NCBI GenBank assembly: GCA_934667125.1
Contig: CAKULF010000003.1
Span: 1 to 64,000 of the forward strand
DNA: 64,000 bases
Direction: 5' to 3'
DNA from: an uncultured Candidatus Melainabacteria bacterium
GTDB lineage: Bacteria > Cyanobacteriota > Vampirovibrionia > Gastranaerophilales > Gastranaerophilaceae
The notes below the pieces were generated by a model that was given only the letters and a program-made list of their open reading frames with translations, did no database searches and was not told where the DNA came from. How positions within the stretch are numbered: position 1 is the stretch's first letter; every line of letters begins with the position of its first letter. Positions 33,361-42,493 of this stretch are shown in pieces. The position numbers were made by a program, and so were the translations under genes.

Positions 33361-34656
33361 TTAATCAGCGATAACAACCGTTAAATCTCTTCCTGTTCTA
33401 TTTATTCCGATTGGATCATAAACGGCGTGTCTTTCTTTAATTTCAGGAATAATTTTCTTAAGCTCGCTTATTGTTTCGCCTGCTAAATCAAGATTATGAA
33501 TAGCTATATAATCTTTTTTAACTGAGGATACTTCTTTTGTTTTAACTTGCATTCCAATTTCTTCAAGCTTTTGTTTAAGAGCGTTTGCGCTTTCTGTTTT
33601 AGCTGCTGAATATAAAATTCCAATTGAAATATCTTGCGGATTGAAATCTGCTTTGTTTCTATAAACCATATTGTTTATAAGCTCTTGCGTTTTAACAGGG
33701 TCAATTATCCAATAGCTGATAAAGCCTTTTGTTGATGGCGCCCCTGGGATTGTAGCTATTTGAATAGAAGATGTATCTACATTTTTTGCCATTCCGATGA
33801 ATTTAGCTAATTCATAGCCTGAAATATCGGTTTGAATGTAGTCAGGAATGATTTTCAACAGTTCAGGCAATTTAACAATAACAGTCGGGTCTTTTAATCT
33901 ATCTAACATAGCGTTGAAGAACCATTGTTGACGTCTAATTCTTCCGATATCGCCGAATGAATCGTGTCTAAATCTCAAATAGCCCTCTGTTTGTTTGCCA
34001 CTTAAAACATGTTCTCCGGCTTGAAGATTGATGTGTAATTTTGCTGTGTAGTCATCATATTTCATAGGTTTATCGATATAAATAGGTAAACCCCCCAATG
34101 TATCAATCATTTTGATTACACCGGCATTTGAAATAGCAAGATAATTATTAATCTTAATTCCAAAAGTTTCTTCAACAGTTCTAACAGCAAGTTTAGCGCC
34201 GCCAAAAGCAAAAGCATGATTGATTTTATCGGCTTTATTTTTGCCTGCTAAATATACTTTTGAATCTCTTGGAATTGAAATAACGTTAACATTTTTTCCG
34301 TACGGAGCTATTGAAATCAACAGCATAGTGTCGGAACGATTGCCCTTAAAAGGGTTTTCGGAGTTTGTTGCAATATCAACTCCCATTAGAAGAATGTTTT
34401 GTCTTCTTGGTGAAAAGTTGAAACTAAAATCCATGCCGCCATTTTGTGTTGAATCTGCTTTTAAATTCAAATTTACCGGATTGTTTAAAAAATAGAAAAA
34501 TACACCCGTTAAAAGCGCAAAAATTAACACAAATTTTGGCAAATTATTGTTTTTCTTTGGACGTCTTCTTCTTTTATATTGCGGTCTTATAGGTATTCTA
34601 TATACCTGTGTTCTATCTTCGAGGCTACTATTCATTTTATTACCATAATCATTCAT
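33361..34656 (-). CDS. LytR-CpsA-Psr (LCP) family glycan ligase with LytR_C domain
   Basis: 431 aa. A basic cytoplasmic N-terminus (PQYKRRRRPKKNN), one transmembrane helix (about 40-60), an LCP domain (about 80-290) with SDTMLLISI, VISIPRDSKVYL and GYLRFRHDSFGDIGRIRRQQ, then a LytR_C domain (about 325-430). LCP enzymes transfer undecaprenyl-linked glycans onto peptidoglycan. The arginines of IPRDS and RIRRQQ bind pyrophosphate. Start could also be the ATG at 34635. Fits with the WecA-like gene upstream in this region. Confidence 0.9.
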   Translation of the reverse strand: MNDYGNKMNSSLEDRTQVYRIPIRPQYKRRRRPKKNNNLPKFVLIFALLTGVFFYFLNNPVNLNLKADSTQNGGMDFSFNFSPRRQNILLMGVDIATNSENPFKGNRSDTMLLISIAPYGKNVNVISIPRDSKVYLAGKNKADKINHAFAFGGAKLAVRTVEETFGIKINNYLAISNAGVIKMIDTLGGLPIYIDKPMKYDDYTAKLHINLQAGEHVLSGKQTEGYLRFRHDSFGDIGRIRRQQWFFNAMLDRLKDPTVIVKLPELLKIIPDYIQTDISGYELAKFIGMAKNVDTSSIQIATIPGAPSTKGFISYWIIDPVKTQELINNMVYRNKADFNPQDISIGILYSAAKTESANALKQKLEEIGMQVKTKEVSSVKKDYIAIHNLDLAGETISELKKIIPEIKERHAVYDPIGINRTGRDLTVVIAD

Positions 34657-34746
34657 TTACATTAAATTATACTATAGAAATAATAAAAATATTATTTTTC
34701 TTTATTTTTTATACAAAAACTTCATATTTTATTGTATTATTTACTT

Positions 34747-35361
34747 ATGGGGCAAAATAATACAACAAATATATTAAATAACGCTGAAAAAAAATGTGCA
34801 AAGCTTTTTATTGTATTTTTAATTTTGACTTGCTCGGTTTTTGCAAGTGATAAGAATTATTCAGACTTGAAAAATCAAGCTTTTGCCCTGTATACAACAG
34901 AAAATTATTCTGAGGCTTTTAAAATTTTAGATGATTTTCCTTTGTCTGAAAAAGATGAAAATATTTATCTTGTTTTATCAAATATAGCTGAAGAAAATAA
35001 TGATGATAATCTTGCGATTGCAAATTTGAATAAAGCTTTAAATAAAAATTATGAATTTTATAAAGCATATTATAATTTAGGCTGCATTTTTGCAAAGAAA
35101 AAATCTTATGTTCTTGCGCTAAATAATTTTGAAATTTCAGCAAAATATAAGAAAGATTTTGCGCCAACATATTTCAATCTTGGCTGTTGTTTTTTAAAGT
35201 TGAAAGACTATAAATCAGCAAAGAAAAACTTTATCAAAGCGCTTGAGTTGGATAATACATCAAAAGAAACATATTACAATCTTGCTTATTGCTATAAGAT
35301 GTTAAATAAGCAAAGCGCAGCAAAAAGAATGCTAAAAGCTTATGACAATATTAAAAGTTAG
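34747..35361 (+). CDS. Exported TPR-repeat protein
   Basis: 204 aa from ATG 34747, chosen because TATTAT lies 6 nt upstream and no ribosome site supports the earlier ATG at 34732. A hydrophobic segment (KLFIVFLILTCSVFA) acts as signal peptide or anchor. From about residue 40 there are four to five TPRs (FYKAYYNLGCIFAKKKSYVL, ATYFNLGCCF-type, KETYYNLAYCYKMLNKQ). Protein-interaction scaffold in the periplasm. Its 3' end overlaps the convergent ABC exporter gene by 11 nt. Confidence 0.8.
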   Translation: MGQNNTTNILNNAEKKCAKLFIVFLILTCSVFASDKNYSDLKNQAFALYTTENYSEAFKILDDFPLSEKDENIYLVLSNIAEENNDDNLAIANLNKALNKNYEFYKAYYNLGCIFAKKKSYVLALNNFEISAKYKKDFAPTYFNLGCCFLKLKDYKSAKKNFIKALELDNTSKETYYNLAYCYKMLNKQSAAKRMLKAYDNIKS

Positions 35362-37072
35362 GTTTTGAATTTTCAATAATTTGCCTAAAATCTTCATAAT
35401 TATTATATAAATATTCAAAATTATTGATATCAACAATTCCATTACTATTTGTAAAAATAATCTTATTGCAATGTTTTAAAATGTTTATCCTATGTGTTAT
35501 AGCAACAATTGTTTTTGATTTTTTTGTATTTAAGTAAACTAAAAAGTCATTGATTTTTTCTTCCGAAACGCTATCAAGATTTGAAGTTATTTCATCTAAA
35601 ATTAAAAGTTCTTTGTCGTTATTTATAGCGTAAAGCAAGGCTAGTCTTTGTTTTTGCCCTTGTGATAATTCGTTTATATTTTTAATATTTTCAAGGTTTA
35701 AGTCTAATTTTTTTAAAATTTTAATATCAAAGTCAGTTTTATCTAATTTATCAAAAATCAAATTGCAATCTTGAAAAACATAGGAAATATTGTTCTGCCA
35801 AGCTTTTGTGTTGTTTTTATCAAGTAAAATATTATCAATTAAAATTTCACCTTTATTTATCAGGTATAATCCTGCTAAAACATTTGATATGGTTGTTTTA
35901 TAGCTTCCGCTTTTGCCCACGAGTGCTATAAAATCGCCCTTGTTTATTTTTAAATTAATATTTTTAATTCCGTTTTTATTTTTGTATGTAAAATCAACGT
36001 TTTTAAATTCTATCGCTTTTTCAAAAGGTAGTTTTTCTTTGGTATAGGCTAGTTTATAGCTAAATTTATTATAAAAATCCAAAAATTCTTCAACAACTTT
36101 TTCGTTGGAATTTATAATATATAGTGCGCTTTGGCAGCGATTAAGCAAAGGAGTCAGCCTTAAAATCACAACGCAAATCGTTGAAATTGAGCTTATAATA
36201 AGTGCATTGTTGAAATTTGTCGTAATAAAAAGCATAACAAGAACCAAAATAAAAATAAGCATAATCGATATTTCAGTGAAATATATATGCAAAACGCTAT
36301 TAAAATATCTTTCTTTATTTAGTTTAAGAAGCGAGTTATAGACGTTTTTAAAGTTTTCAATAAAAATATTTTCCTTTGAATTTAGCCTTATTTCTTTAGT
36401 TAATTCAACCGTTTTAAGCTTGATATCGTTTACATTATTCACAGAATTTGTGTAGTTTTTTTGCTGATTTATTGATTTATTTTTTAAATATTTGTATTCA
36501 ATGCTTGCTAAAATTATAATCAAAAGACTTGATATAAGAGCAATTGAGGTGAATTTAATAAATAGAAAACTAATTAATATGATAGCTACAATAAGGTTTG
36601 TTGTTAAATTGAAAAATTTTCTGATATATTGCCAAACAATTATTTCAATATTGTTTAAATAACTGATTTTTTTGGAATTTTCAATAGAATTTATGGTTAA
36701 ATAATCTCCAAAAAGCAGATTACTAACGGTTTTTAGTGTCATATTTTTTGAAATATCGGATAAAATATTATTATTATATTTTGTCAAAACCATCATAAAA
36801 ATGTTTTTAAAAATATATATTAAAGCAACCAAAATCCCTATAATCAGGCTGATTTTGTTGAAATCTTCCAAAGCAAAATTTTTACAAAAATCAATTATTT
36901 TTATGCAAAAATTGCTCGTCGGGTTAGTTAAAAAAAGGATGAATTGAAAAATCAAAACAAGACCCAAAAACTCCATAAAACCAGCTATAACGGAAAAAAA
37001 CAACATTAAAAAAAGCTTCATTTTTTTAGGATAAAAATTTTCAATAACTTTTTTAAATGCATTTATTTTCAC
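35351..37072 (-). CDS. ABC exporter (transmembrane plus ATPase domain) with an altered Walker A
   Basis: 573 aa, starting with GTG at 37072 (AAGGG site 6 nt upstream). Six helices in residues 1-310 (ABC type 1 exporter fold), ATPase domain 345-570. Walker A reads GKSGSYKTT, with Tyr where a Gly is expected before the Lys. Q-loop in YVFQDCN, signature LSQGQKQRLAL, Walker B LLILDEITSNLD, H-loop AITHR. Size and layout match MsbA/PglK-like lipid or lipid-oligosaccharide flippases. Substrate unknown. The Tyr substitution could slow ATP binding; it is confirmed by the codon TAT. Confidence 0.85.
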   Translation of the reverse strand: MKINAFKKVIENFYPKKMKLFLMLFFSVIAGFMEFLGLVLIFQFILFLTNPTSNFCIKIIDFCKNFALEDFNKISLIIGILVALIYIFKNIFMMVLTKYNNNILSDISKNMTLKTVSNLLFGDYLTINSIENSKKISYLNNIEIIVWQYIRKFFNLTTNLIVAIILISFLFIKFTSIALISSLLIIILASIEYKYLKNKSINQQKNYTNSVNNVNDIKLKTVELTKEIRLNSKENIFIENFKNVYNSLLKLNKERYFNSVLHIYFTEISIMLIFILVLVMLFITTNFNNALIISSISTICVVILRLTPLLNRCQSALYIINSNEKVVEEFLDFYNKFSYKLAYTKEKLPFEKAIEFKNVDFTYKNKNGIKNINLKINKGDFIALVGKSGSYKTTISNVLAGLYLINKGEILIDNILLDKNNTKAWQNNISYVFQDCNLIFDKLDKTDFDIKILKKLDLNLENIKNINELSQGQKQRLALLYAINNDKELLILDEITSNLDSVSEEKINDFLVYLNTKKSKTIVAITHRINILKHCNKIIFTNSNGIVDINNFEYLYNNYEDFRQIIENSKPNF

Positions 37073-37082
37073 GTTTTCGCCC

Positions 37083-37111
37083 TTGAAAAATAACTATAGT
37101 TTAATTATACT
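37083..37111 (+). promoter_or_regulatory. Near-consensus promoter giving a leaderless mRNA
   Basis: TTGAAA (37083-37088), 17-nt spacer, TATACT (37106-37111), then 7 nt to the ATG at 37119. Transcription would start at or next to the start codon. No Shine-Dalgarno is present. Confidence 0.75.
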
Positions 37112-37118
37112 CTAAATT

Positions 37119-37745
37119 ATGCAAAGTCTGTCAAGCAAAGAAAGTTTTTTTATAGGTTTATCTTTATCAAATTCATCAAATTATGATAGTTCGATTTGTG
37201 TTTTGGATAGGAACGGGAAAATAATTTTATTGGATAAATTCTATTATGCTCAAGACATAGACTATTTTTTTGAAACTTCTCAATATGTTTCAAATGCTTA
37301 TGTTATCTCTTCTGTAGCTTATGACAACAAGATGTTGGATGGAAAATGGCGCATACATTCAAAAAATTATAAAATGCTTGGCGATTATTTTAAAGTCAAT
37401 CGAAATGATTGGACAAATCGAATTTCAAAAAGATGTGTTGAAACTTTTAGAAAATTAAAAGAAAAAAATATTAATATTAGAAGATGTGATATAAATCAAT
37501 TGAGGCAAGCTTATGGCTTAAGTTCGCACTATTTAAACAGAACAAGTATCGATTGTAAAAACTTACAAACATCTTTAAAAATTAAATATGGTTATAGTGA
37601 ATTGCCTGATAATATGCTTCCTGCTTCAAGCTTGGAAAGCATTATTATAGCTATGTTTGCGCTAGAGTGCGCCAACAATATCAAAACTAAAAAAATGTAT
37701 GAAATAGATGGAATTGATGTTGTTTCAAGAGAAAAATACGATTAA
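37119..37745 (+). CDS. Hypothetical protein, possible RNase H-like fold (DUF429-like)
   Basis: 208 aa, not firmly recognised. The first strands (FFIGLSLSNSSNYDSSICVL, then DRNGKIILLDKFYY) and a C-terminal helix ESIIIAMFALECA recall DUF429/RuvC-like nucleases, which use acidic residues at these places. The usual first Asp is Ser here (GLSLS), so catalysis is doubtful. A basic middle (RISKRCVETFRKLKEKNINIRR) could bind nucleic acid. Ends 1 nt before the convergent PEBP gene. Confidence 0.55.
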   Translation: MQSLSSKESFFIGLSLSNSSNYDSSICVLDRNGKIILLDKFYYAQDIDYFFETSQYVSNAYVISSVAYDNKMLDGKWRIHSKNYKMLGDYFKVNRNDWTNRISKRCVETFRKLKEKNINIRRCDINQLRQAYGLSSHYLNRTSIDCKNLQTSLKIKYGYSELPDNMLPASSLESIIIAMFALECANNIKTKKMYEIDGIDVVSREKYD

Positions 37746-38249
37746 TTATTTTCTTTCATAAAGCCCTGTAAGAGTTGATTTTGCAATAGTGTGGGCTAGA
37801 ACCTCTTTTTCAACAAGATATGGTTTTGTATTTTTATTTAGGTCTAATTTTTCAACATTTAAAGCGTAAATCGTAAAATTATATCTATGTTCTCCGCTTC
37901 CAACGGGCGGACAAGCCCCATCATATTCGTAAGAATTAAAATCTGTTATAGTTTCAATTGAACCTGCTATTTTTCCGCCTTGATTAATAAATTTAACGTT
38001 TTGAGGAATATTTATCACAAGCCAGTGATACCAGCCGTTTTCCTTTGGTGCATCAGGGTCATGGGCAATGATAGCATAGCTTTTTGTGTTAATTGGCGGG
38101 TTAATCCAAGTTAAATCGGGAGAAACGTTTTTGCCGTTGCAGCCAAAGCCATTGTATATTTGATTTTCTGATAATGCTTGGTTATCTTTAATATCGTTGC
38201 TTATTAATTTAAAAATATTTTCTTCAACTTTATCTAAGGCGCTGGACAT
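37746..38249 (-). CDS. YbhB/YbcL-type phosphatidylethanolamine-binding-like protein (PEBP family)
   Basis: 167 aa from ATG 38249, chosen because AGGAGG stands 7 nt upstream. An ATG 51 nt earlier (38300) would add a signal-like hydrophobic segment but has only a weak site, so export cannot be excluded. Family landmarks: NVSPDLTWINPP, IIAHDPDAP, WYHWLVINIP and GACPPVGSGEHRYNFTIYAL. YbhB-like proteins bind small ligands; function in bacteria is poorly known. Confidence 0.85.
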   Translation of the reverse strand: MSSALDKVEENIFKLISNDIKDNQALSENQIYNGFGCNGKNVSPDLTWINPPINTKSYAIIAHDPDAPKENGWYHWLVINIPQNVKFINQGGKIAGSIETITDFNSYEYDGACPPVGSGEHRYNFTIYALNVEKLDLNKNTKPYLVEKEVLAHTIAKSTLTGLYERK

Positions 38250-38316
38250 GATTATTCCTCCTAAATACATTGAAATTACTAATATTATAATCTTTCTCAT
38301 AGTGAGTTTAATTCCG

Positions 38317-39291
38317 TTAAACTATTGCTCCAAGACTTGCAAAAATTGCAAACAGCAACGTAAAATTTCGTCCTAAATAAAACCTATACATAAAAAACTC
38401 TATGTTTTGATTTTTTATCTCTTTCCAATTTTCAAAAATGCCATAATACCATTTTGGAATTAATTTTACGTCTTTTATATTTATATAATCTTTCATTGAA
38501 TTAATCAACTTTGTTGCGAGAGGTAAAGTTAAAAATACATATAATGTATGAGGATTTAATTTTAAAGTTAGAACACCAATTACAATAATAGCGTATGAAA
38601 GCCCTATTAATCCTTTTAAAACATCAATCGCTTTTTCTTTTGTGGAAGCTAAAATCGCTAATGTTTTTTTATTATCCTTATCAAATTCCCAATCCATAAT
38701 GTTGTGAGCATGTAATAACACAAGGGTTGAAGTAAATATTGCAAAAGATAAATATAATAAATTAAGGTCAAACTCTTTTGTTAGAGCGAAAAATCCGCCC
38801 ATGATGATTAATGGACCATAAATCAAGCCGATAATAATTTCAGATAAATAATATTTAGAGCTGATTGGGTAAAATAAGGTTAAAATCCCTCCTATAATCA
38901 TAAAATAAAGGATTTCAAACCCTGCAAATTTAACAAAATATATTCCAACTAAAACAGGAATTAAAAATAATATAGATAATATAACTTTAATTTGACCGAA
39001 TGAATAGGTTTTATTTAAGATTAGCGCCGCTTTTGGAACATAAGAATAGAATTTAATATCTTCAAGCGCTATCCCTTTTTTTAATTCCTTTAAAACATCA
39101 ATATAATCATCAAAAAGATTAGCGCCCATTTGCAGCAAGCAAATTGAAATAACTATTAAAAAGAAATTTAAAAGGCTGAAATTCATTGAATAGTGCGCAT
39201 AAGCATATATTACAGTGCAACTTGCAATTGAAACGGGAATTGAATACAAACGAGTCAGCTGCGCAAAATTTGAGAAATTTTTTCTAAACAT
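38317..39291 (-). CDS. UbiA-family prenyltransferase
   Basis: 324 aa with about eight to nine membrane helices. The two Asp-rich motifs are NLFDDYIDVLKE and DWEFDKDNKKT, the first matching NxxxDxxxD. UbiA enzymes attach a prenyl chain to an aromatic or polar acceptor. Length and the MenA-like first motif suggest a quinone pathway, yet no other menaquinone gene is seen here, so the acceptor is open. AGGA site. Single gene. Confidence 0.82.
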   Translation of the reverse strand: MFRKNFSNFAQLTRLYSIPVSIASCTVIYAYAHYSMNFSLLNFFLIVISICLLQMGANLFDDYIDVLKELKKGIALEDIKFYSYVPKAALILNKTYSFGQIKVILSILFLIPVLVGIYFVKFAGFEILYFMIIGGILTLFYPISSKYYLSEIIIGLIYGPLIIMGGFFALTKEFDLNLLYLSFAIFTSTLVLLHAHNIMDWEFDKDNKKTLAILASTKEKAIDVLKGLIGLSYAIIVIGVLTLKLNPHTLYVFLTLPLATKLINSMKDYINIKDVKLIPKWYYGIFENWKEIKNQNIEFFMYRFYLGRNFTLLFAIFASLGAIV

Positions 39292-39628
39292 TTTATAAAT
39301 CCTAATTCTATTATTAATTTTGTTGAATTATAATTTAATTTTTTTATTTTTACATCATCAAAATGATTAATATAACTTTTGTAAATTTATTTTTTTAAAG
39401 ATACGGTTTGTAAACAAAAAAATATTTGCAAGATAAATTGGGTTGAAATTCAACCTATATATGTGATTTATCGGATGTATAAAAAATATATGTGTTATAT
39501 CTTTAAAAAAATAATTATATAAAAAACGGTAAAAAGTCGATTTTTCTTGATTTTTTCGGGTATTTTCACTTGCAAAGAAAATTTGACCATGTATGATTAA
39601 GTAACGTGCAAAAGTAGTAAGGAAAACT
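39292..39628. other. Gap upstream of infA: structured inverted repeats and operon promoter
   Basis: It holds a perfect 14-bp inverted repeat (39390-39403 / 39498-39511) enclosing a nested 7-bp repeat GATAAAT/ATTTATC (39432-39438 / 39466-39472) and a hairpin GGTTG/CAACC (39441-39455). The operon promoter lies further down at 39570-39597. No ORF with a ribosome site was found here. Confidence 0.6.
39570..39597 (+). promoter_or_regulatory. Promoter of the infA-ribosomal protein operon
   Basis: TTGCAA (39570-39575), 16-nt spacer, TATGAT (39592-39597). The leader would be about 25 nt and carries the AAGGA ribosome site of infA. Confidence 0.65.
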
Positions 39629-39844
39629 ATGGCAAAAGACGTAATCGAATTAGAAGGTATAATCCTTGAAGCTTTACCAAATGCGATGTTTCGAGTAGAA
39701 CTTGAAAATAAACATGAAATATTAGCTCATATTTCAGGGAAAATCAGAAAAAACTTCATAAGAATATTACCAGGGGATAAAGTTAAAGTTGAAATGACCC
39801 CATACGACTTATCCCGAGGAAGAATTACATACAGATTAAAGTAA
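39629..39844 (+). CDS. infA: Translation initiation factor IF-1
   Basis: 71 aa S1/OB-fold protein of standard length. Seen: IELEGIILEALPNAMFRVEL, ILAHISGKIRKNFIRILPGD and RGRITYRLK. Binds the 30S A site with IF-2 and IF-3. First gene of the ribosomal operon; followed by rpmJ after 14 nt. Confidence 0.97.
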   Translation: MAKDVIELEGIILEALPNAMFRVELENKHEILAHISGKIRKNFIRILPGDKVKVEMTPYDLSRGRITYRLK

Positions 39845-39858
39845 TAAAGGACAAAAAA

Positions 39859-39972
39859 ATGAAAGTAAGAGCATCAGTAAAAAAAATATGCAAAGACTGT
39901 CAAATCATTAAAAGACGTGGCAGAGTTACAGTAGTGTGCAAACACCCAAAACACAAACAAAGACAAGGTTAA
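39859..39972 (+). CDS. rpmJ: Ribosomal protein L36
   Basis: 37 aa. MKVRASVKKICKDCQIIKRR and VVCKHPKHKQRQG carry the C-C-C-H zinc site of the zinc-binding form. Full length with an AAAGGA site. It lies between infA and rpsM as in most bacteria. Confidence 0.97.
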   Translation: MKVRASVKKICKDCQIIKRRGRVTVVCKHPKHKQRQG

Positions 39973-39988
39973 TTATAGGAGAATATAA

Positions 39989-40357
39989 ATGGCAAGACTA
40001 GTTGGGGTAGATTTACCTCGCAACAAAAGAATGGTTATAGCTTTAACCTATATCTACGGAATCGGGCCAACAAGAAGTGCTAAAATTTTAGCTGCTTGTG
40101 GAATTTCTGAAGACTTAAGAACAGACGATTTAACAGAAGAAGATATTAAAAAACTAAGAAATGAAATTTCAAATTATACAATTGAAGGTGATTTAAAAAG
40201 AGAAGAATCACTTCATATCAAACGTTTAAGCGAAATCAACTCTTATCGTGGTATTCGTCACAGAAGAAAATTACCATGCCGTGGTCAAAGAACTAAAACT
40301 AATGCAAGAACTCGCAGAGGTAAGAAAACCGGACCAATCGCAGGTAAGAAAAAATAG
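39989..40357 (+). CDS. rpsM: Ribosomal protein S13
   Basis: 122 aa. ARLVGVDLPRNKRMVIALTY and the C-terminal GIRHRRKLPCRGQRTKTNAR are diagnostic. Head protein of the 30S subunit contacting the P-site tRNA and L5. GGAG site; 16 nt after rpmJ. Confidence 0.98.
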   Translation: MARLVGVDLPRNKRMVIALTYIYGIGPTRSAKILAACGISEDLRTDDLTEEDIKKLRNEISNYTIEGDLKREESLHIKRLSEINSYRGIRHRRKLPCRGQRTKTNARTRRGKKTGPIAGKKK

Positions 40358-40413
40358 AAAAGTATTAGCAAAAAGCTAAGATTAATTTAAGTAATTAAAA
40401 GGAATTATATAAA

Positions 40414-40800
40414 ATGGCAAAACCAACAAAAACTAAAAAGAAAGAAAGAAAGAATATATTGCAAGGTGTTGTTCATATTCAATCAACATTCAACAACACA
40501 ATTGTAACTTCAACTGATACTCAAGGTAACGCTGTTGCTTGGGCATCTGCAGGTGGTTGTGGTTTTAAAGGTGCTAGAAAAGGTACTCCTTTTGCAGCAC
40601 AATCTGCAGCTGAAATCGTTGCTAAAAAATCAATTGACCAAGGCATGAAAAAAGTTGAAGTATATGTTAAAGGACCTGGTTCAGGAAGAGAAACTGCAAT
40701 CAGAGCTATCCAAGGTGCAGGTCTTGAAATTACATTAATTAAAGATGTAACTCCAATCCCTCACAACGGTTGTCGTCCACCTAAGAAAAGACGTGTATAG
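40414..40800 (+). CDS. rpsK: Ribosomal protein S11
   Basis: 128 aa. GVVHIQSTFNNTIVTSTDTQ, ASAGGCGFKGARKGTPFAAQ and PHNGCRPPKKRRV are diagnostic. Platform protein of the 30S subunit. AAAGGAAT site upstream; follows rpsM by 56 nt. Confidence 0.98.
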   Translation: MAKPTKTKKKERKNILQGVVHIQSTFNNTIVTSTDTQGNAVAWASAGGCGFKGARKGTPFAAQSAAEIVAKKSIDQGMKKVEVYVKGPGSGRETAIRAIQGAGLEITLIKDVTPIPHNGCRPPKKRRV

Positions 40801-40857
40801 TCCTCTTAACTTTTGAGTATTATTATTTAAGTAAAACAATTAACAATAGGAGCTAAA

Positions 40858-41460
40858 ATGGCTAAATATACAGGACCATCAAATAAATTATTCAGAAACT
40901 ATGGTGTTAAAGATTTGTCTAACCGCAAATTAACAACATCTATGCGTCAAACTGCGTCTGGTCAACACGGTGCCGCAAGAAAAAAAGCTTCTGATTACGC
41001 TTTACAATTAAAAGCAAAACAAACAATCAGAATGACTTATTTAGTAAGCGAAAAACAATTTGCTAAATATTATGAATCTGCTTCAAGAAAAACAGGCGTA
41101 ACAGGTACAATCATGTTACAAACTCTTGAATCAAGATTAGATAACGTATTATACAGAGCTGGTTTTGCAATCACTCGTCGTCAAGCAAGACAAATCGTAA
41201 ACCACGCTCACGTGCTTGTAAATGGTAAAAAAGTAGATATTCCTTCTTATTTATTAAAAGCAGGCGATGTTGTTACAGTTAGAGAAAACTCAAAACAATT
41301 CGTTAAAAACGTAATCGAATCAATCGATTTAGCTTTAAGCTATGCTTGGTTAACAGTTGATTCTAACGAATTAAAAGTTACATTTGACAGAATTCCTGAA
41401 AGAGAAGAACTTGATCCTGAATTCAAAGAACAACTCGTTATTGAATACTATTCTAAATAA
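40858..41460 (+). CDS. rpsD: Ribosomal protein S4
   Basis: 200 aa. The S4 domain (LESRLDNVLYRAGFAITRRQ, then NHAHVLVNGKKVDIPS) is intact. The N-terminal zinc cysteines are absent, so this is a C-minus form. Nucleates 30S assembly. Its place between rpsK and rpoA matches Firmicutes/Proteobacteria operons. In most cyanobacteria rpsD is, to my knowledge, elsewhere. Confidence 0.98.
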   Translation: MAKYTGPSNKLFRNYGVKDLSNRKLTTSMRQTASGQHGAARKKASDYALQLKAKQTIRMTYLVSEKQFAKYYESASRKTGVTGTIMLQTLESRLDNVLYRAGFAITRRQARQIVNHAHVLVNGKKVDIPSYLLKAGDVVTVRENSKQFVKNVIESIDLALSYAWLTVDSNELKVTFDRIPEREELDPEFKEQLVIEYYSK

Positions 41461-41485
41461 TAAATAATTAGGAGAGAATATAATT

Positions 41486-42466
41486 ATGGAACTTAAAATC
41501 AAAAATATTAACACTACAACTTCGTCAGACGGTTCTCAATACGGTAAATTCGTTATCGAACCGTTGGAAAGAGGTTATGGCTCTACATTAGGTATTGCTC
41601 TAAGACGTGTATTATTATCAAGTCTTGAAGGCGCTGCTATTACCTCTGTTAGAATTGAAGGTATTACTCACGAATATACTTCAATCCCTGGGGTTGTTGA
41701 AGATGTTATTGATATTATGTTAAATCTTAAATCTGTTGTTGTTAAAACAGATTCTGTTGAACCTCAACACTTAAGATTAGACGTTACAACAGCAGGACCG
41801 GTTTTGGCAGGAGATATCGAACTTCCTGCAGGAGTTAAAATTGTTAACCCTGATACAGTAATTTGTACTTTATCAGAAGGCGGTTCAATCCATGCTGATA
41901 TCACTGTTGAAGTTGGTAAAGGCTATGTTACTGTTGATGTTCTTAAAGAACAAAAGAACGGACTTCCTATCGATTTATTGCCGATAGACGCTGTATTTAT
42001 GCCAATTAAAAGAGTTGCATACAATGTTGAACCTGCTCGTGTAGGTGAATCATTTGATTATGATAAATTAACTCTTGAAATTTGGTCAAACGGTTCAATT
42101 GAAGTTGGTCAAGCTTTATCAAAAGCAGCTAACTTATTAATCGAACACTTCAGCCAAATCGCAGGAATTGCAGGAACACCTGTTCAAGCTAAACCTGAAA
42201 TCATTGAAGATGTTGTTGAAACTGAAGAAGAAGCAGCTCCAACACTTTCAATTGAAGACCTTGAATTATCAGTTAGGGCTTACAACTGCTTAAAAAGAGC
42301 AAGCATTAACTCAATGTCTGAATTATTGAAAAAATCTGAACATGATTTATTAAACATTAAAAACTTTGGTAAAAAATCATCAGACGAAGTAATCGAAAAA
42401 CTTCACCAAATGGGTCTTGATCTTCAACCAAACCCTGAAGGCGTTGATGATTTAGAATTAATATAA
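41486..42466 (+). CDS. rpoA: RNA polymerase alpha subunit
   Basis: 326 aa. N-terminal dimerisation domain with FVIEPLERGYGSTLGIALRR and ITHEYTSIPGVVEDV; acidic linker about 237-255; C-terminal domain ELSVRAYNCLKRASINSMSE and LLNIKNFGKKSSDEVIEKL, which contacts UP elements and activators. Full length. GGAGAGA site upstream. Confidence 0.98.
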   Translation: MELKIKNINTTTSSDGSQYGKFVIEPLERGYGSTLGIALRRVLLSSLEGAAITSVRIEGITHEYTSIPGVVEDVIDIMLNLKSVVVKTDSVEPQHLRLDVTTAGPVLAGDIELPAGVKIVNPDTVICTLSEGGSIHADITVEVGKGYVTVDVLKEQKNGLPIDLLPIDAVFMPIKRVAYNVEPARVGESFDYDKLTLEIWSNGSIEVGQALSKAANLLIEHFSQIAGIAGTPVQAKPEIIEDVVETEEEAAPTLSIEDLELSVRAYNCLKRASINSMSELLKKSEHDLLNIKNFGKKSSDEVIEKLHQMGLDLQPNPEGVDDLELI

Positions 42467-42493
42467 TACTAATCAAATTAAAGGAATACAAAA

